Assembly: GCF_000143845.1 (NCBI RefSeq)
Contig: NC_014363.1
Location: forward strand, 233,186 to 297,185
Direction: 5' to 3'
From: Olsenella uli DSM 7084
GTDB lineage: Bacteria > Actinomycetota > Coriobacteriia > Coriobacteriales > Atopobiaceae
DNA: 64,000 bases
The position numbers were made by a program, and so were the translations under genes. Shown here piece by piece: positions 50,589-59,385 of the stretch. The stretch's first letter is position 1. Each line of letters starts with the position of its first letter. The notes under the pieces are model-generated. The model ran no database searches and was not told the DNA's origin. It worked only from the letters and a program-made list of their open reading frames with translations.

Positions 50589-51640
50589 TTCGACTCCTTT
50601 CCCGTCAGGCCCTCGACGATGACCTTGGCATCGTGAGAGAGCAGCTCGAGATAGGTGGGTACTGGGCCGTCCCCATCGGAAAGCGAGTCGACGTAGAGCA
50701 TGTGCTCGGCATCCGCTCTCAAAGAGGCGCCAGTCTCGTCGGCTACCTGCCGCATCGCCTTGGGGCTGACAGTCGACTCGCAAAAGACGGCCGGGATGCT
50801 CTTGTCTCTGACCGCCTGCACCACCTTCGCGATCTGCTGTGGCGTCCCCTCTTCCGCGGAGTTGACGGGCCACAGGTAGATCTCGTCCAGGTTTGCGTCA
50901 CGGCAGAGATAGGAAAAAGCCCCCTCGCAGGTCACAAGCGTACGCTGGTCCGTGGGAAGCTCATCGAGGCGCTGGATGAGCTCGGAGGAAATCTTCTCGA
51001 GACTCTCCTTGTAGGACTTGCCGTTGCTCTCGTAGTCGGAGGCGTGGTCTGGGTCGAGCCTGCTGAATGCGGCAACCATGTTGTCGACGTAGATCTGCCC
51101 GTTTTTCGGGGACATCCACGCATGCGGGTTCGCCTCCCCAGCGAAGTCGCCCTCTGAGATGGAGATGGGATCGACCCCTTTGCTCAGATCGACGCGCTCG
51201 GCATGCGAATCGGTGGCGAAGCGCTCGAACCAGCGTTCAAGCCCCAGGCCGTTGTTCAGGATGAGCGCTGCCCCCTCGGCCTGCTTGATGTCCTCGGGAG
51301 TCGGCTCGTAATCATGGATCTCGGCACCGGCCTTGGTGATGGAACGGACGTCGAGGAAATCGCCGGCCACATTTGCCGCGATATCGCGGGTGACGGTGAA
51401 GGTGGTCAGAACAAACGGCTTCGAGTCCGCATCGGAGGAGGCCCCCTCATCCATGGAGCCCGTCTTCGCTCCCATTTTCGAGCAGGCACCGAGCCCGACG
51501 AGTGCAGCCCCTGCGAACAGACCGAGGGCACTGCGGCGCGTGTAGAGGGCAGGCGGGGTAAGGCCAGATCGACCGGAGGTGATCGGGGACGTGTGCTTGG
51601 AGATCATAGGCATGCCAGGACCTTTCTGTCCGATATCCAT
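50585..51640 (-). CDS. Metal-binding lipoprotein of the ABC transporter (MntC/SitA/PsaA-like)
   Basis: 351 aa from ATG 51640 (TAGGGA, 6-nt spacer); ATG 51646 and 51613 are alternatives. The long N-terminal extension ends in RRSALGLFAGAALVGLGAC, a twin-Arg-containing lipoprotein signal. Cluster A-I receptor fold: EIHDYEPTPEDIKQAEGA (first His), NPHAWMSPKNGQIYVDNMV (second His), VFCESTVSPKAMRQVA (Glu) and a C-terminal Asp in LYVDSLSD. Two His with Glu and Asp point to Mn or Fe rather than Zn, and there is no His-rich loop. First gene of the operon, with a metal box just upstream. Confidence 0.92.
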   Translation of the reverse strand: MDIGQKGPGMPMISKHTSPITSGRSGLTPPALYTRRSALGLFAGAALVGLGACSKMGAKTGSMDEGASSDADSKPFVLTTFTVTRDIAANVAGDFLDVRSITKAGAEIHDYEPTPEDIKQAEGAALILNNGLGLERWFERFATDSHAERVDLSKGVDPISISEGDFAGEANPHAWMSPKNGQIYVDNMVAAFSRLDPDHASDYESNGKSYKESLEKISSELIQRLDELPTDQRTLVTCEGAFSYLCRDANLDEIYLWPVNSAEEGTPQQIAKVVQAVRDKSIPAVFCESTVSPKAMRQVADETGASLRADAEHMLYVDSLSDGDGPVPTYLELLSHDAKVIVEGLTGKESK

Positions 51641-51669
51641 CTTCATTCCCTACCATCTTATCCCATAAG

Positions 51670-51688
51670 TTAGTCTAGGTAAACTTTT
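51670..51688. promoter_or_regulatory. DtxR/MntR-type metal box of the ABC operon
   Basis: TTAGTCTAGGTAAACTTTT, 30-48 bp before the binding-protein start. The first ten bases and several later ones equal the site at 31152-31170 read on the reverse strand. Confidence 0.65.
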
Positions 51689-51871
51689 AGTTAGATAAAG
51701 TGAGCCCGTCCATACCTGGCATCGGCAACCTCTCCCATGACTCCTGCTCCGGTTGAAGCAACTGGCAGAGAGTGTGGCCACATACTAATATGTAGAGAGC
51801 CACCCACACATAGTTCGGTGGGCGGCGAGGCGACGCGGTGTCGCGCGGACTCCTAGAGAAGGGATACCCTC

Positions 51872-52636
51872 ATGGCAGAAGACAAGTACATGCACCTTGT
51901 TATCGTGCGTCACGGCGAGTCCGAATGGAACAAGCTCAACCTCTTCACCGGCTGGACCGACGTTGACCTCACCGAGACCGGCCACGAGGAGGCAATTGCC
52001 GGCGGCAAGGCCCTCCATGAGGCCGGCTACGATTTCGACGTGTGCTACACGTCCCTCCTGAAGCGTGCGATCCACACGCTCAACCATGTGCTCGATGAGC
52101 TCGATCGCAACTGGCTGCCCGTTCACAAGACCTGGCGTCTGAACGAGCGTCACTACGGCGCTCTTCAGGGCCTCAACAAGGCTGACGCAGCGGCGGAGCA
52201 TGGCGAAGCCCAGGTCAAGATCTGGCGTCGCTCCTTTGACGTCCAGCCGCCAGCCCTCGAACCCGGCGACGAGCGTGACCCTCACGTGCAGGAGATGTTC
52301 CGCGATGTTCCCAAGGGGGACCTGCCCTACACCGAGTGCCTGAAAGACACCATCGCTCGCGCATGGCCCTACTTCGAGTCCGAGATCAAGCCTCAGATGG
52401 AAGCCGGCAAGCGCGTTCTCATTGCGGCCCACGGCAACAGCCTCCGCGCCCTCGTCATGCAGTTCGAGCACCTCACTCCGGAAGAGATCCTTGAGGTCAA
52501 CATCCCGACCGGCATCCCGTGCTCCTACACCTTTGATAAGGACTGGAACGTTGTCGACAAGCACTACATCGGCGATCCGGCCACCATCGAGGCAAAGATC
52601 AACGCCGTTGCCAACCAAGGAAAAGTCAAGAAGTAG
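51872..52636 (+). CDS. gpmA: 2,3-bisphosphoglycerate-dependent phosphoglycerate mutase
   Basis: 254 aa from ATG 51872 (GAAGGGA upstream). Interconverts 3- and 2-phosphoglycerate in glycolysis. VIVRHGESEWNKLNLFTGW holds the phospho-accepting His; TSLLKRAIHTLN, WRLNERHYGALQGLNKADAA and IAAHGNSLRAL complete the active site. Full length, housekeeping, independent unit with a terminator at 52777. Confidence 0.97.
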   Translation: MAEDKYMHLVIVRHGESEWNKLNLFTGWTDVDLTETGHEEAIAGGKALHEAGYDFDVCYTSLLKRAIHTLNHVLDELDRNWLPVHKTWRLNERHYGALQGLNKADAAAEHGEAQVKIWRRSFDVQPPALEPGDERDPHVQEMFRDVPKGDLPYTECLKDTIARAWPYFESEIKPQMEAGKRVLIAAHGNSLRALVMQFEHLTPEEILEVNIPTGIPCSYTFDKDWNVVDKHYIGDPATIEAKINAVANQGKVKK

Positions 52637-52776
52637 CCGTTTTTCTCGAAACGCCGCTCCTCTCGACGTCGTTTTGGGGCAGTGCCGTCTTGACGGCGAC
52701 CATGCTGGCGCATTCATGGAGCTGCACGTCGAGGACGTCGAGGACGTCCTCATGGCTGCTCGATAGCCATCGAGTT

Positions 52777-52815
52777 CTGCGGGGCCTGTCATTCGAACGA
52801 CAGGCCCCGCAGTTC
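52777..52815 (+). terminator. Strong hairpin, terminator downstream of gpmA
   Basis: CTGCGGGGCCTGTC (52777-52790) pairs perfectly with GACAGGCCCCGCAG (52799-52812), 14 bp, followed only by TTCC. Confidence 0.75.
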
Positions 52816-53012
52816 CTGCGACAGGTGTCGCTCACGGGTAGCATCCCCTTCAGGGTCGCGCTACCAGAGGTCCGACGGTCGGTCGATGCGGGCGCGATGA
52901 CCGACGAGCAGCTCCGCGGGGTGCTTCTGGGGGTTCTGCGCGAAGCCGGGGAGGATGAGGGAACCGAAGCCTCGGCCGCATTCTCCCAAATGAGGAATGA
53001 GCATCCTCGATG
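52803..53012 (+). pseudogene. RelB/DinJ antitoxin remnant
   Basis: PQFLRQVSLTGSIPFRVALP is the DinJ C-terminal helix and the conserved PF block, followed by a linker (MTDEQLRGVLLGVLREAGED) and SAAFSQMRNEHP. The ribbon-helix-helix N-terminus is missing, and the open frame starts inside the terminator hairpin. So this is a 3' fragment of an antitoxin gene. Confidence 0.5.
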
Positions 53013-53294
53013 CATGAGCACGAGGTGCGCATCGTGCCTACGGCCATGGCGCAGATCTCGGACGCAGTCATGCTCCTGTACGAGCTTGCCTGGGTCCGCT
53101 ACTTCAGGGGAGGGGAGAAGCTCGCCGGTATGTACGCGTCCCTCGGCCCCATTCCCGTGCCCCTGGCGTCTCTGCCTGTGGCCGCGTTTGGCCTCCTGGG
53201 CGTCTGGTGCCAATCACCGGTGGCGGTCATCTCTGCCGTCATCCTTGGCATCGGCCACATCGGCATCGACCTCGGACACCTGCCAGTACACTAG
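53010..53294 (+). CDS. Chimeric small membrane protein with a RelE-like start
   Basis: 94 aa from ATG 53010. The first ~22 residues (HEVRIVPTAMAQISDAV) look like the start of a RelE/ParE toxin. From YELAWVRYFRGGEKL onward it matches the end of a family of small integral membrane proteins (PVPLASLPVAAFGLLGVW, SAVILGIGHIGIDLGHL). Most likely a deletion fused a relE start to the 3' part of a membrane-protein gene in frame. It may be expressed, but function is doubtful. Confidence 0.45.
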   Translation: MHEHEVRIVPTAMAQISDAVMLLYELAWVRYFRGGEKLAGMYASLGPIPVPLASLPVAAFGLLGVWCQSPVAVISAVILGIGHIGIDLGHLPVH

Positions 53295-53340
53295 ACCGTG
53301 CCTACGTGCGCCGTGGACATGCAGGGAATCTTCGGCTTCA

Positions 53341-53378
53341 ATCTGAAATTTCCGCAACAGTGTTCATAAATTTCAGAT
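53341..53378. promoter_or_regulatory. Inverted repeat just upstream of the DUF4143 gene
   Basis: ATCTGAAATTT (53341-53351) and AAATTTCAGAT (53368-53378), 11 bp perfect, ending nine bases before the start codon. Candidate operator. Confidence 0.6.
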
Positions 53379-53387
53379 GAGGTTGTC

Positions 53388-54422
53388 ATGATCATAAGTC
53401 GTCCCAGCTACATGCAGAAGCTCATCTCTGGAATGGGGTCGGATCAGGTCAAGGTCGTTACGGGCATCAGGCGCTGCGGCAAGTCGTTTCTGGTATTCAA
53501 CCTGTTCAAGGATTACCTGCTCAAGCGGGGTATCCCCAAGACCAACATCATCGAGATGGCGTTCGATCGGTTCAGCAACAGAAGATATCGAGACACCGAG
53601 ACCTTCTATTCCCATGTGACGGGGGAGCTCGGTAAGACAAGCGGGAAACGTTACGTGCTTCTGGATGAGGTGCAGCTGCTCGACAGCTTCCCTGAGGTTC
53701 TTATGGACCTCATTGCCATGCCTGACGTTGACGTGTACGTGACGGGTAGCAACGCGCGGCTGCTGTCCAAGGACGTGGTGACCGAGTTTAGGGGACGTGG
53801 CCAGGAGATAGCGATGGCACCATTGAGCTTCTCGGAATTCATGAGTGCATATGGTGGCGACAAACACGACGGCTACGCCGAATATGCCACGTATGGCGGG
53901 CTTCCTGCGGTGCTTTCCAAGAAGATGACCCAAGAGAAGGCCGATTATCTGTCCTCTCTCTATGACGTGCTCTACATTCGCGATATTGTCGAGCGCAATG
54001 GCATTCGCGACACGGGAAACCTTGAGGAGCTTATAGAACTGTCCTCGGCAATCGGGTCGCTCGTGAACCCCTCCAAGATTTCGGCGACTTTCAGGAGCGA
54101 AAAGAACACGACGATTGCCCCCGAGACCGTTGATCGCTACCTATCGCATTTAGAGGACGCGTTTCTTGTGAGCCGTGCGAAGCGCTACGACCTGAAGGGC
54201 CGGAGGTATATCGGCACCCCATTCAAACTCTACTTCTCGGACCTGGGGCTGCGCAACGCGCGCATGAACTTCCGACAGATGGAGGGCTTCCATATCATGG
54301 AGAACGTCATCTACAACGAGTTGAGGGGTCGAGGCTTTGGTGTCGATGTCGGAGTTGTGCCCACGGGCGTCAGGGGCAAGGATGGCAAGGTGTGCCGTAC
54401 CCAGCTTGAGGTTGACTTCTAG
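53388..54422 (+). pseudogene. DUF4143/AAA_14 ATPase, C-terminally truncated
   Basis: 344 codons from ATG 53388 (GAGG upstream). AAA_14 domain: GIRRCGKSFLVFNLF (Walker A variant), YVLLDEVQLLDSFPEVLMDL (Walker B), VYVTGSNARLLSKDVVTEFR (sensor), then DUF4143 (LSSLYDVLYIRDIVERNGI, YFSDLGLRNARMNF). It stops after TQLEVDF, where the family continues ~80-100 residues through a nuclease-like region. The frame ends at a TAG just where the next operon's promoter begins. Family members are widespread; their role is unproved, perhaps defence or mobile-element related. Confidence 0.8.
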
Positions 54423-54426
54423 GTTT

Positions 54427-54460
54427 TTGTTCTATCTATACTAGTACAGATATGATAGAA
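54427..54460 (+). promoter_or_regulatory. Promoter/operator of the ABC-GntR operon
   Basis: TTGTTC (54427-54432), 18-bp spacer, TATGAT (54451-54456). The spacer holds ACTAGT flanked by TCTATC and GATAGA half-sites, suited to repression by the operon's own YtrA-type GntR protein. Confidence 0.55.
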
Positions 54461-54501
54461 TCAGGCCGTCCGGCGGGGACAACTCCAGAGGAGGCCATGC
54501 A

Positions 54502-55257
54502 ATGGTCGCAGGCGGCATGCGCCAGTCGATCAGCCCGATTCTCGCCGTCGAGGGCTACTCCAAGAGCTACGGGAAAAAGAGGGTCGTGGAAGATGTAGCG
54601 CTCTCGGTCCTCCCGGGGAGCATCTTCGGCTTTGTGGGGCACAACGGTGCGGGCAAGACGACGCTCATCCGCTCCATCGTGGGTGCCCTCTCCTTCGATG
54701 AGGGCGACATCCGGATCTGCGGGAAATCGGTCCGCACGGATCCCGTCGCCTGCAAGCGGGTGTGCGCCTACGTGCCCGACAACCCGGACGTCTATGGCTT
54801 TCTCACAGGCATGCAATACCTCGACTACGTGGCGGACCTGTTCTGCGTTGGTTCCGATGAGCGGGTACGGCGCATAGACGGCTTCGCCAAGCACTTGGGG
54901 ATGGAAGACAGGCTTGGCGAGATGGTCTCCGCGTATTCGCACGGCATGAGGCAGAAGCTCGTTTTGATTGGAGCCTTCCTTCACAAGCCACGGCTGCTCG
55001 TGCTCGACGAGCCCTTCGTCGGGCTCGACCCCGAGGCGGCATACGAGCTGCGCGCCATGATGTACGAACTCACGTCGCGCGGCAGCGCCATCTTCCTCTC
55101 GAGCCACGTGCTCGACACCGTGGAGAGGCTCTGCGACACGATCGCGATCATTCGCCAGGGCAATATCATCCGTTTGGGAACGACCGATGAGGTCCGTGGG
55201 GACGAGAGCCTCGAGCAGGTGTTCCTCGAGCTCGCGAGGGAGGCGCGCAATGGCTAG
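54502..55257 (+). CDS. ABC transporter ATPase
   Basis: 251 aa from ATG 54502, AGAGGAGG seven bases upstream. Walker A GHNGAGKTT, Q-loop YVPDNPDVYG, signature YSHGMRQK, Walker B LLVLDEPFVGLD, switch LSSHVLDTV. The family is typical of efflux or bacitracin/lantibiotic-type systems. First gene of a four-gene operon (ATPase, permease, GntR, DUF1648 protein). It overlaps the permease by 8 bp. Confidence 0.92.
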   Translation: MVAGGMRQSISPILAVEGYSKSYGKKRVVEDVALSVLPGSIFGFVGHNGAGKTTLIRSIVGALSFDEGDIRICGKSVRTDPVACKRVCAYVPDNPDVYGFLTGMQYLDYVADLFCVGSDERVRRIDGFAKHLGMEDRLGEMVSAYSHGMRQKLVLIGAFLHKPRLLVLDEPFVGLDPEAAYELRAMMYELTSRGSAIFLSSHVLDTVERLCDTIAIIRQGNIIRLGTTDEVRGDESLEQVFLELAREARNG

Positions 55258-56866
55258 CTTCGCGCCTCTGCTCAGGGTCCAGGCGCTCGGTGCGTTCGGT
55301 GTGGGCCGTCTGATGAACGAGCGCGATCCCAAGGCACGGAGGAGGCTCGTGCTCGCCGCCGTGGGCATCGGCCTGCTCGTCGTGTATACCGTGGTATACA
55401 TGTGGATGGTCGGGCAGACGCTCGTCTTGATTGGTGCTGCGGGGGCGCTGCCCTGCCTCGCCGTTACGACGGTAGGTGTGGGTTGCGTGTTCTCCACGTT
55501 CGTCAAGGCGAACGGGCTCCTGTTCAGGTTCAGGGACTTCGACCTTGTCGTCTCTATGCCCACGCCCCTGTGGGCCGTGGTCGTCTCGCGTGTCGCCCCG
55601 CTCTACAGCATGGGCCTTGCGTGCTCTCTCGTCCTGGGTGCGCCGCTCGTGTCTGCGTACCTGCTTGCGGTTGGCGTCACACCTGCAGGCCTCGTCGTCT
55701 CCGTCCTGGCCCTGCTATTGGCTCCGGCAGTCCCCATGGCGCTCGCCCTCGTCGTCTCGTTCTGTGTGGCCTGGGCGGCGTCGCGCACGCCCTTTGCCGA
55801 CCGTGCGCTCGGCATCGTCGGTGTGCTTGCCATGGTCGCCATCGTGGTGGGGGTCATGCTCGTCACGGGAGGCGCGGGCACGTCCGGCCAAGGGGGCCTC
55901 GATGCCCTTGCCGTGATGGGCGGGCAGATGAGAGGGGCCGTGTCGGCGTTGTGGCCACCCTCCGCATGGGCGGCGGACGCGATAGGGGGGAGCATGCCCG
56001 CGCTCGCGCTGTACGTGGGCGTCTCGACGGCGTCCGGCGTTGCCGTGGTCGCGGTGCTTTCGCGCTTTCTGGTACCCATGAACTCCTTGCTCTGTGCCGG
56101 GGGCCTGCGTAAGGCGGGGAGTGCGCCCACGAGGGCGGGCGCCCCCCGAGGCCCCCTGGTCGCGCTGGTCCGCAAGGAGTTCAGGCTGTGGCTTGGGACT
56201 CCGATATACCTCATGAACACCGCACCCGGTCCCATTCTCGCCCTTGTCATCGCCATCGCGACGACCGCGGTCGGACCCGATGCCATCGCGTCTGCGATGA
56301 ACATTCCGGGGGCGGGCCGAGACACGGTCGCCACCCTGATGGCGGAGGTGCTCTCCTGGGCTCTGGCGTTCTGCATGGCGATGACGTCGCTCACCGCCGC
56401 ATCGACCTCGCTCGAGGGGAGCGCACGTTGGATCGCGCAGACCGCGCCGGTGCCCTCCTCCACGATAGTCGGTGCCAAGCTGGCACTGAGCCTGCTCGTC
56501 ACGGGACCTGTTTCCGTGATTGCCGGGGCGATTGCCGCCGTGGGGGTCGCGAGGACACCGCTCGATGCCATCCTGTGCGTCATCGCCCCGCTGGCGATGG
56601 GGGCCCTGTCCTCGTGCCTGGGCGCCCTCCTGGACGCGCGGCGTCCCAACTACGACTGGACGAGCGAATACGAGCCGGTCAAGCGCTCGGCGAGCGTTGG
56701 CATCTGCGTCGGCGTGGGCTTCCTTGCGACGTTCGCCGGGTTTGCGGCGACGTCGCTCACAGGTGGTGTAGGCACTGCGGCGGGCGTGGCCGTCGCACTG
56801 GTGGTCCTCACGGCGTCCGCGCTTGTCGCGAGGGCCGCGGTGCACATCCCGCTCCAGGACCGGTGA
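55250..56866 (+). CDS. ABC transporter permease
   Basis: 538 aa from ATG 55250. About twelve hydrophobic segments (VLAAVGIGLLVVYTVVYMWM, AGLVVSVLALLLAPAVPMAL, VSVIAGAIAAVGVARTPLDA and others) in two halves. Partner of the preceding ATPase; the long ABC-2-like permease form. Substrate unknown, probably an exported hydrophobic or peptide compound. Confidence 0.85.
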   Translation: MASFAPLLRVQALGAFGVGRLMNERDPKARRRLVLAAVGIGLLVVYTVVYMWMVGQTLVLIGAAGALPCLAVTTVGVGCVFSTFVKANGLLFRFRDFDLVVSMPTPLWAVVVSRVAPLYSMGLACSLVLGAPLVSAYLLAVGVTPAGLVVSVLALLLAPAVPMALALVVSFCVAWAASRTPFADRALGIVGVLAMVAIVVGVMLVTGGAGTSGQGGLDALAVMGGQMRGAVSALWPPSAWAADAIGGSMPALALYVGVSTASGVAVVAVLSRFLVPMNSLLCAGGLRKAGSAPTRAGAPRGPLVALVRKEFRLWLGTPIYLMNTAPGPILALVIAIATTAVGPDAIASAMNIPGAGRDTVATLMAEVLSWALAFCMAMTSLTAASTSLEGSARWIAQTAPVPSSTIVGAKLALSLLVTGPVSVIAGAIAAVGVARTPLDAILCVIAPLAMGALSSCLGALLDARRPNYDWTSEYEPVKRSASVGICVGVGFLATFAGFAATSLTGGVGTAAGVAVALVVLTASALVARAAVHIPLQDR

Positions 56867-56930
56867 GGGGCGGGCGCGAGCGGTATAGTCATGCCAGGGC
56901 AGGTGGGACCTAACACGTAGGGGGCCAGCG

Positions 56931-57353
56931 GTGATCCTCCGCATTGACCAGACGGACCAGACACCCGTCTACCAGCAGATCCGCGACCAGATCGTGGCGG
57001 CCATCGCACGGGGGGAGCTCTCTGTCGCCGATCGGCTCCCCAGCGTGCGTACGCTCGCGGGCGACCTCGGCGTGAACCTCCATACCGTGAACAAGGCGTA
57101 TGCCGTGCTGAGGGACGAGGGGTACCTCCTCATGCGCGGCCGCTCAGGGGCGGTCGTGGCGGACTTCGGACAGACCGCGACGCCCGAACGCATGGCGGCA
57201 AACTCGGAGCGGCTCGCGACAGGTCTCCGCCAGCTTGCCTTGGAGCACCGTGCCCAGGGCGGGGCCGAGGAGACGTTCCTGGAGGCCGCGCGCACCCAGG
57301 CCAGTCGCGTGTTCGCAGAGTTTGCCACAGAGTCTTCGCCTGAGGAGGCATGA
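56931..57353 (+). CDS. GntR family regulator, YtrA subfamily
   Basis: 140 aa from GTG 56931. Winged helix: TPVYQQIRDQIVAAIARGEL, LPSVRTLAGDLGVNLHTVNK, AYAVLRDEGYLLMRGRSGA. The short helical C-terminus lacks a ligand domain, as in YtrA. YtrA regulators usually repress the ABC operon they sit in. Overlaps the next gene by 4 bp (ATGA). Confidence 0.92.
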   Translation: MILRIDQTDQTPVYQQIRDQIVAAIARGELSVADRLPSVRTLAGDLGVNLHTVNKAYAVLRDEGYLLMRGRSGAVVADFGQTATPERMAANSERLATGLRQLALEHRAQGGAEETFLEAARTQASRVFAEFATESSPEEA

Positions 57354-58480
57354 TCGTGATCGCTGTCGCCACTATTGGCATGCTGGCGTTGCTGACGCTC
57401 GTCGTCGGCCTCCTGCTCGCCTTCACCCCGTATCTCATGCGCCGCAACGAGTGCTTTGCCGTGACGGTGCCCGCCTCCGCCCAGAGGGACCCACGCCTCG
57501 TCGCCCTCAAGAGGCGCTATGCCATGGTGATGCTCGCCCTGGCGGCGGCGGCGACCGTCGCTTCCCTGGCGGCCGGTGTGCTGATGGTCTCTGGCCAGGA
57601 TGTGATCGGTACGGTGCTCATGTGTGCCGCCCTGTTCGTCCCTGTGGTCATGTCGTTCGTGCTCATGCTGCGTAACCGTTGCAAGGTGAGCGCGCTCAAG
57701 CTCTCCGAGGGCTGGGGGGTGAGGAGCCATCAGGCGGTCGCCAGCGTCGCCGAGAAGGATTTGCCGGGTGCGATTCCCCTCGCATGGGATCTCGTCTACG
57801 TCCCTGTCATCCTGGGGACGGCCTGCCTGGGGCTCGTGCTCTATCCCGGCATGCCCGAGCAGTTGCCGATGCATGCCGACTTCGCGGGGAACGTCAGTCG
57901 CTACGTGCCGAAGACGCTCGGCAGCGCCATCGGGTTTCCCATCGCCTTCGAGGCGTTCATGGCGGCGTGCCTCGTCTTTGCCCACTGGACGATCCTGCGT
58001 TCGAAGCGTCCGGCCGACCCTGGCGCGCCCGCCACGTCCGCCCTGGCATACGGGCTCTTCGCCCGCGCGCAGAGCGCGCTCCTGCTTGTCACGGGGGTGC
58101 TCCTGAGTGGGGGCTCCGGACTCCTGTTCCTGCTCTCATCGGCGGGGCTCATCGGGCTTGGGCAGGCGGGGCTTGTCATCATGATGCTCTGCGTCCCCCT
58201 TGTCATAGGTGGCGTGGTGCTCTCGGTCGTCTATGGCCAGGCGGGCTCGCGCGTGTTCGGGAGGATGCGGGACGACGACGGGCTCCTGGCAGATGACGAC
58301 GAGCACTGGAAGCTCGGCGTGCTCTACTTCAACCCAGGGGACGCGAGCGTCTTCCTGCCCAAGCGCTTCGGCGTCGGCTGGACCCTGAACCTCGCACGAC
58401 CGAGTGCCTGGGCGATTGTCGTGGGAGCTGTCGTCCTCACCGTGGCCTTCGTCGTGCTCGTGGCCAACCTGGCAGGGTAA
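57350..58480 (+). CDS. DUF1648/DUF5808 membrane protein
   Basis: 376 aa from ATG 57350. N-terminal helices, then the DUF1648 block (YPGMPEQLPMHADFAGNVSR, the P-x-H-x-x-x-G motif), more helices, and the C-terminal DUF5808 block (HWKLGVLYFNPGDASVFLPK, RFGVGWTLNLARP). Such proteins are regularly next to YtrA-type GntR genes. Function unknown. Last gene of the operon. Confidence 0.9.
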   Translation: MIVIAVATIGMLALLTLVVGLLLAFTPYLMRRNECFAVTVPASAQRDPRLVALKRRYAMVMLALAAAATVASLAAGVLMVSGQDVIGTVLMCAALFVPVVMSFVLMLRNRCKVSALKLSEGWGVRSHQAVASVAEKDLPGAIPLAWDLVYVPVILGTACLGLVLYPGMPEQLPMHADFAGNVSRYVPKTLGSAIGFPIAFEAFMAACLVFAHWTILRSKRPADPGAPATSALAYGLFARAQSALLLVTGVLLSGGSGLLFLLSSAGLIGLGQAGLVIMMLCVPLVIGGVVLSVVYGQAGSRVFGRMRDDDGLLADDDEHWKLGVLYFNPGDASVFLPKRFGVGWTLNLARPSAWAIVVGAVVLTVAFVVLVANLAG

Positions 58481-58580
58481 CCAAAGGGAACCATGGCTGG
58501 TCTTCGTAGGGCAAGCTCCCACTCCGGGCGTAACGATCGTGCTCCAGCCATCCATCGCCAGCTGGCTCCCTCGTCCTTGT

Positions 58581-59384
58581 CTATGTAAGCAGCTTTCGAT
58601 AGGCGGTCTCGTCCACGTCGGTGAATACGTTGAAGACGACGGCCATTTCGGCACCATGCCTGTCGAGCCATGCTTGCACGGTTTGCACGGCGATCTCGGC
58701 GGCCCCTTGCTGCGGGAAGGCGAACTCGCCGGTGCTGATGCAGCAGAGGGCGATGGACCTCAGGCCATGCCCGGCGGCAAGGTCGAGGCAGCTGCGATAG
58801 CACGAGGCGAGCTGCCTGCGCTGCAGATCGCTAGGGTGGCCGTTCGCGATGGGACCGACGGTGTGGATGACGCGTGCGGCCGGTAGGTTGTAGGCGCCCG
58901 TGAGCTTCGCCTGGCCGGTGGGCTCCTCATGGCCCTGCTCTGCCATGATGCGTGCGCACTCCAGGCGCAGCTGCACGCCCGCGAAGGTGTGGATGGCGTT
59001 GTCGATGCAGTGGTGGCCCGGGATCCAGCAGCCGAGCATCTGGCTGTTGGCAGCGTTGACGATGGCATCGGCGGCAAGCGTGGTGATGTCGCCGCGCCAC
59101 AGCCGCATGCGAGGATCGACGGAGCTCGTCCTGGCGTCATCGATCGAGGCTATGCCTGTCTCGGATATCAGCCCTTCGAGCAGCTCGTCCTGCAGGGCAA
59201 GCCACCCGTCCCCGGCGGGAATGGGAGGCCTGGTGTTCACCAGCGCGCGAAACTCGTTCCAGAGCTCCTCGGACGTCTGCAGGCTCGTGACCCTTCTCCT
59301 GGCGGAGGCAGGTTCGGTGCCACCCTCGGCGTACAGGCCGAAGACCAGCTCTTTCAGCAGATGGCGCTTGTGTTCCCGCTCCAT
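58581..59384 (-). CDS. Zinc-dependent macro domain ADP-ribose hydrolase
   Basis: 267 aa from ATG 59384, AAGGAGG upstream, one base after the sirtuin stop. A helical N-terminus (~1-85), then a macro domain: DAIVNAANSQMLGCWIPGHH with the Zn-macro Cys/His ligands in GCWIPGHHCIDNAIH, and CCISTGEFAFPQQGAAEIAV. Zn-macro enzymes remove ADP-ribose placed by the partner SirTM. In known SirTM operons the substrate is lipoylated GcvH-L; no gcvH or lipoate ligase gene is present here. Confidence 0.93.
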   Translation of the reverse strand: MEREHKRHLLKELVFGLYAEGGTEPASARRRVTSLQTSEELWNEFRALVNTRPPIPAGDGWLALQDELLEGLISETGIASIDDARTSSVDPRMRLWRGDITTLAADAIVNAANSQMLGCWIPGHHCIDNAIHTFAGVQLRLECARIMAEQGHEEPTGQAKLTGAYNLPAARVIHTVGPIANGHPSDLQRRQLASCYRSCLDLAAGHGLRSIALCCISTGEFAFPQQGAAEIAVQTVQAWLDRHGAEMAVVFNVFTDVDETAYRKLLT

Positions 59385-59385
59385 G

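Noticed and set aside
55715-56944. Long minus-strand ORFs across the ABC permease
   Set aside because: Shadow frames of a GC-rich membrane protein gene; no domain, no ribosome site.
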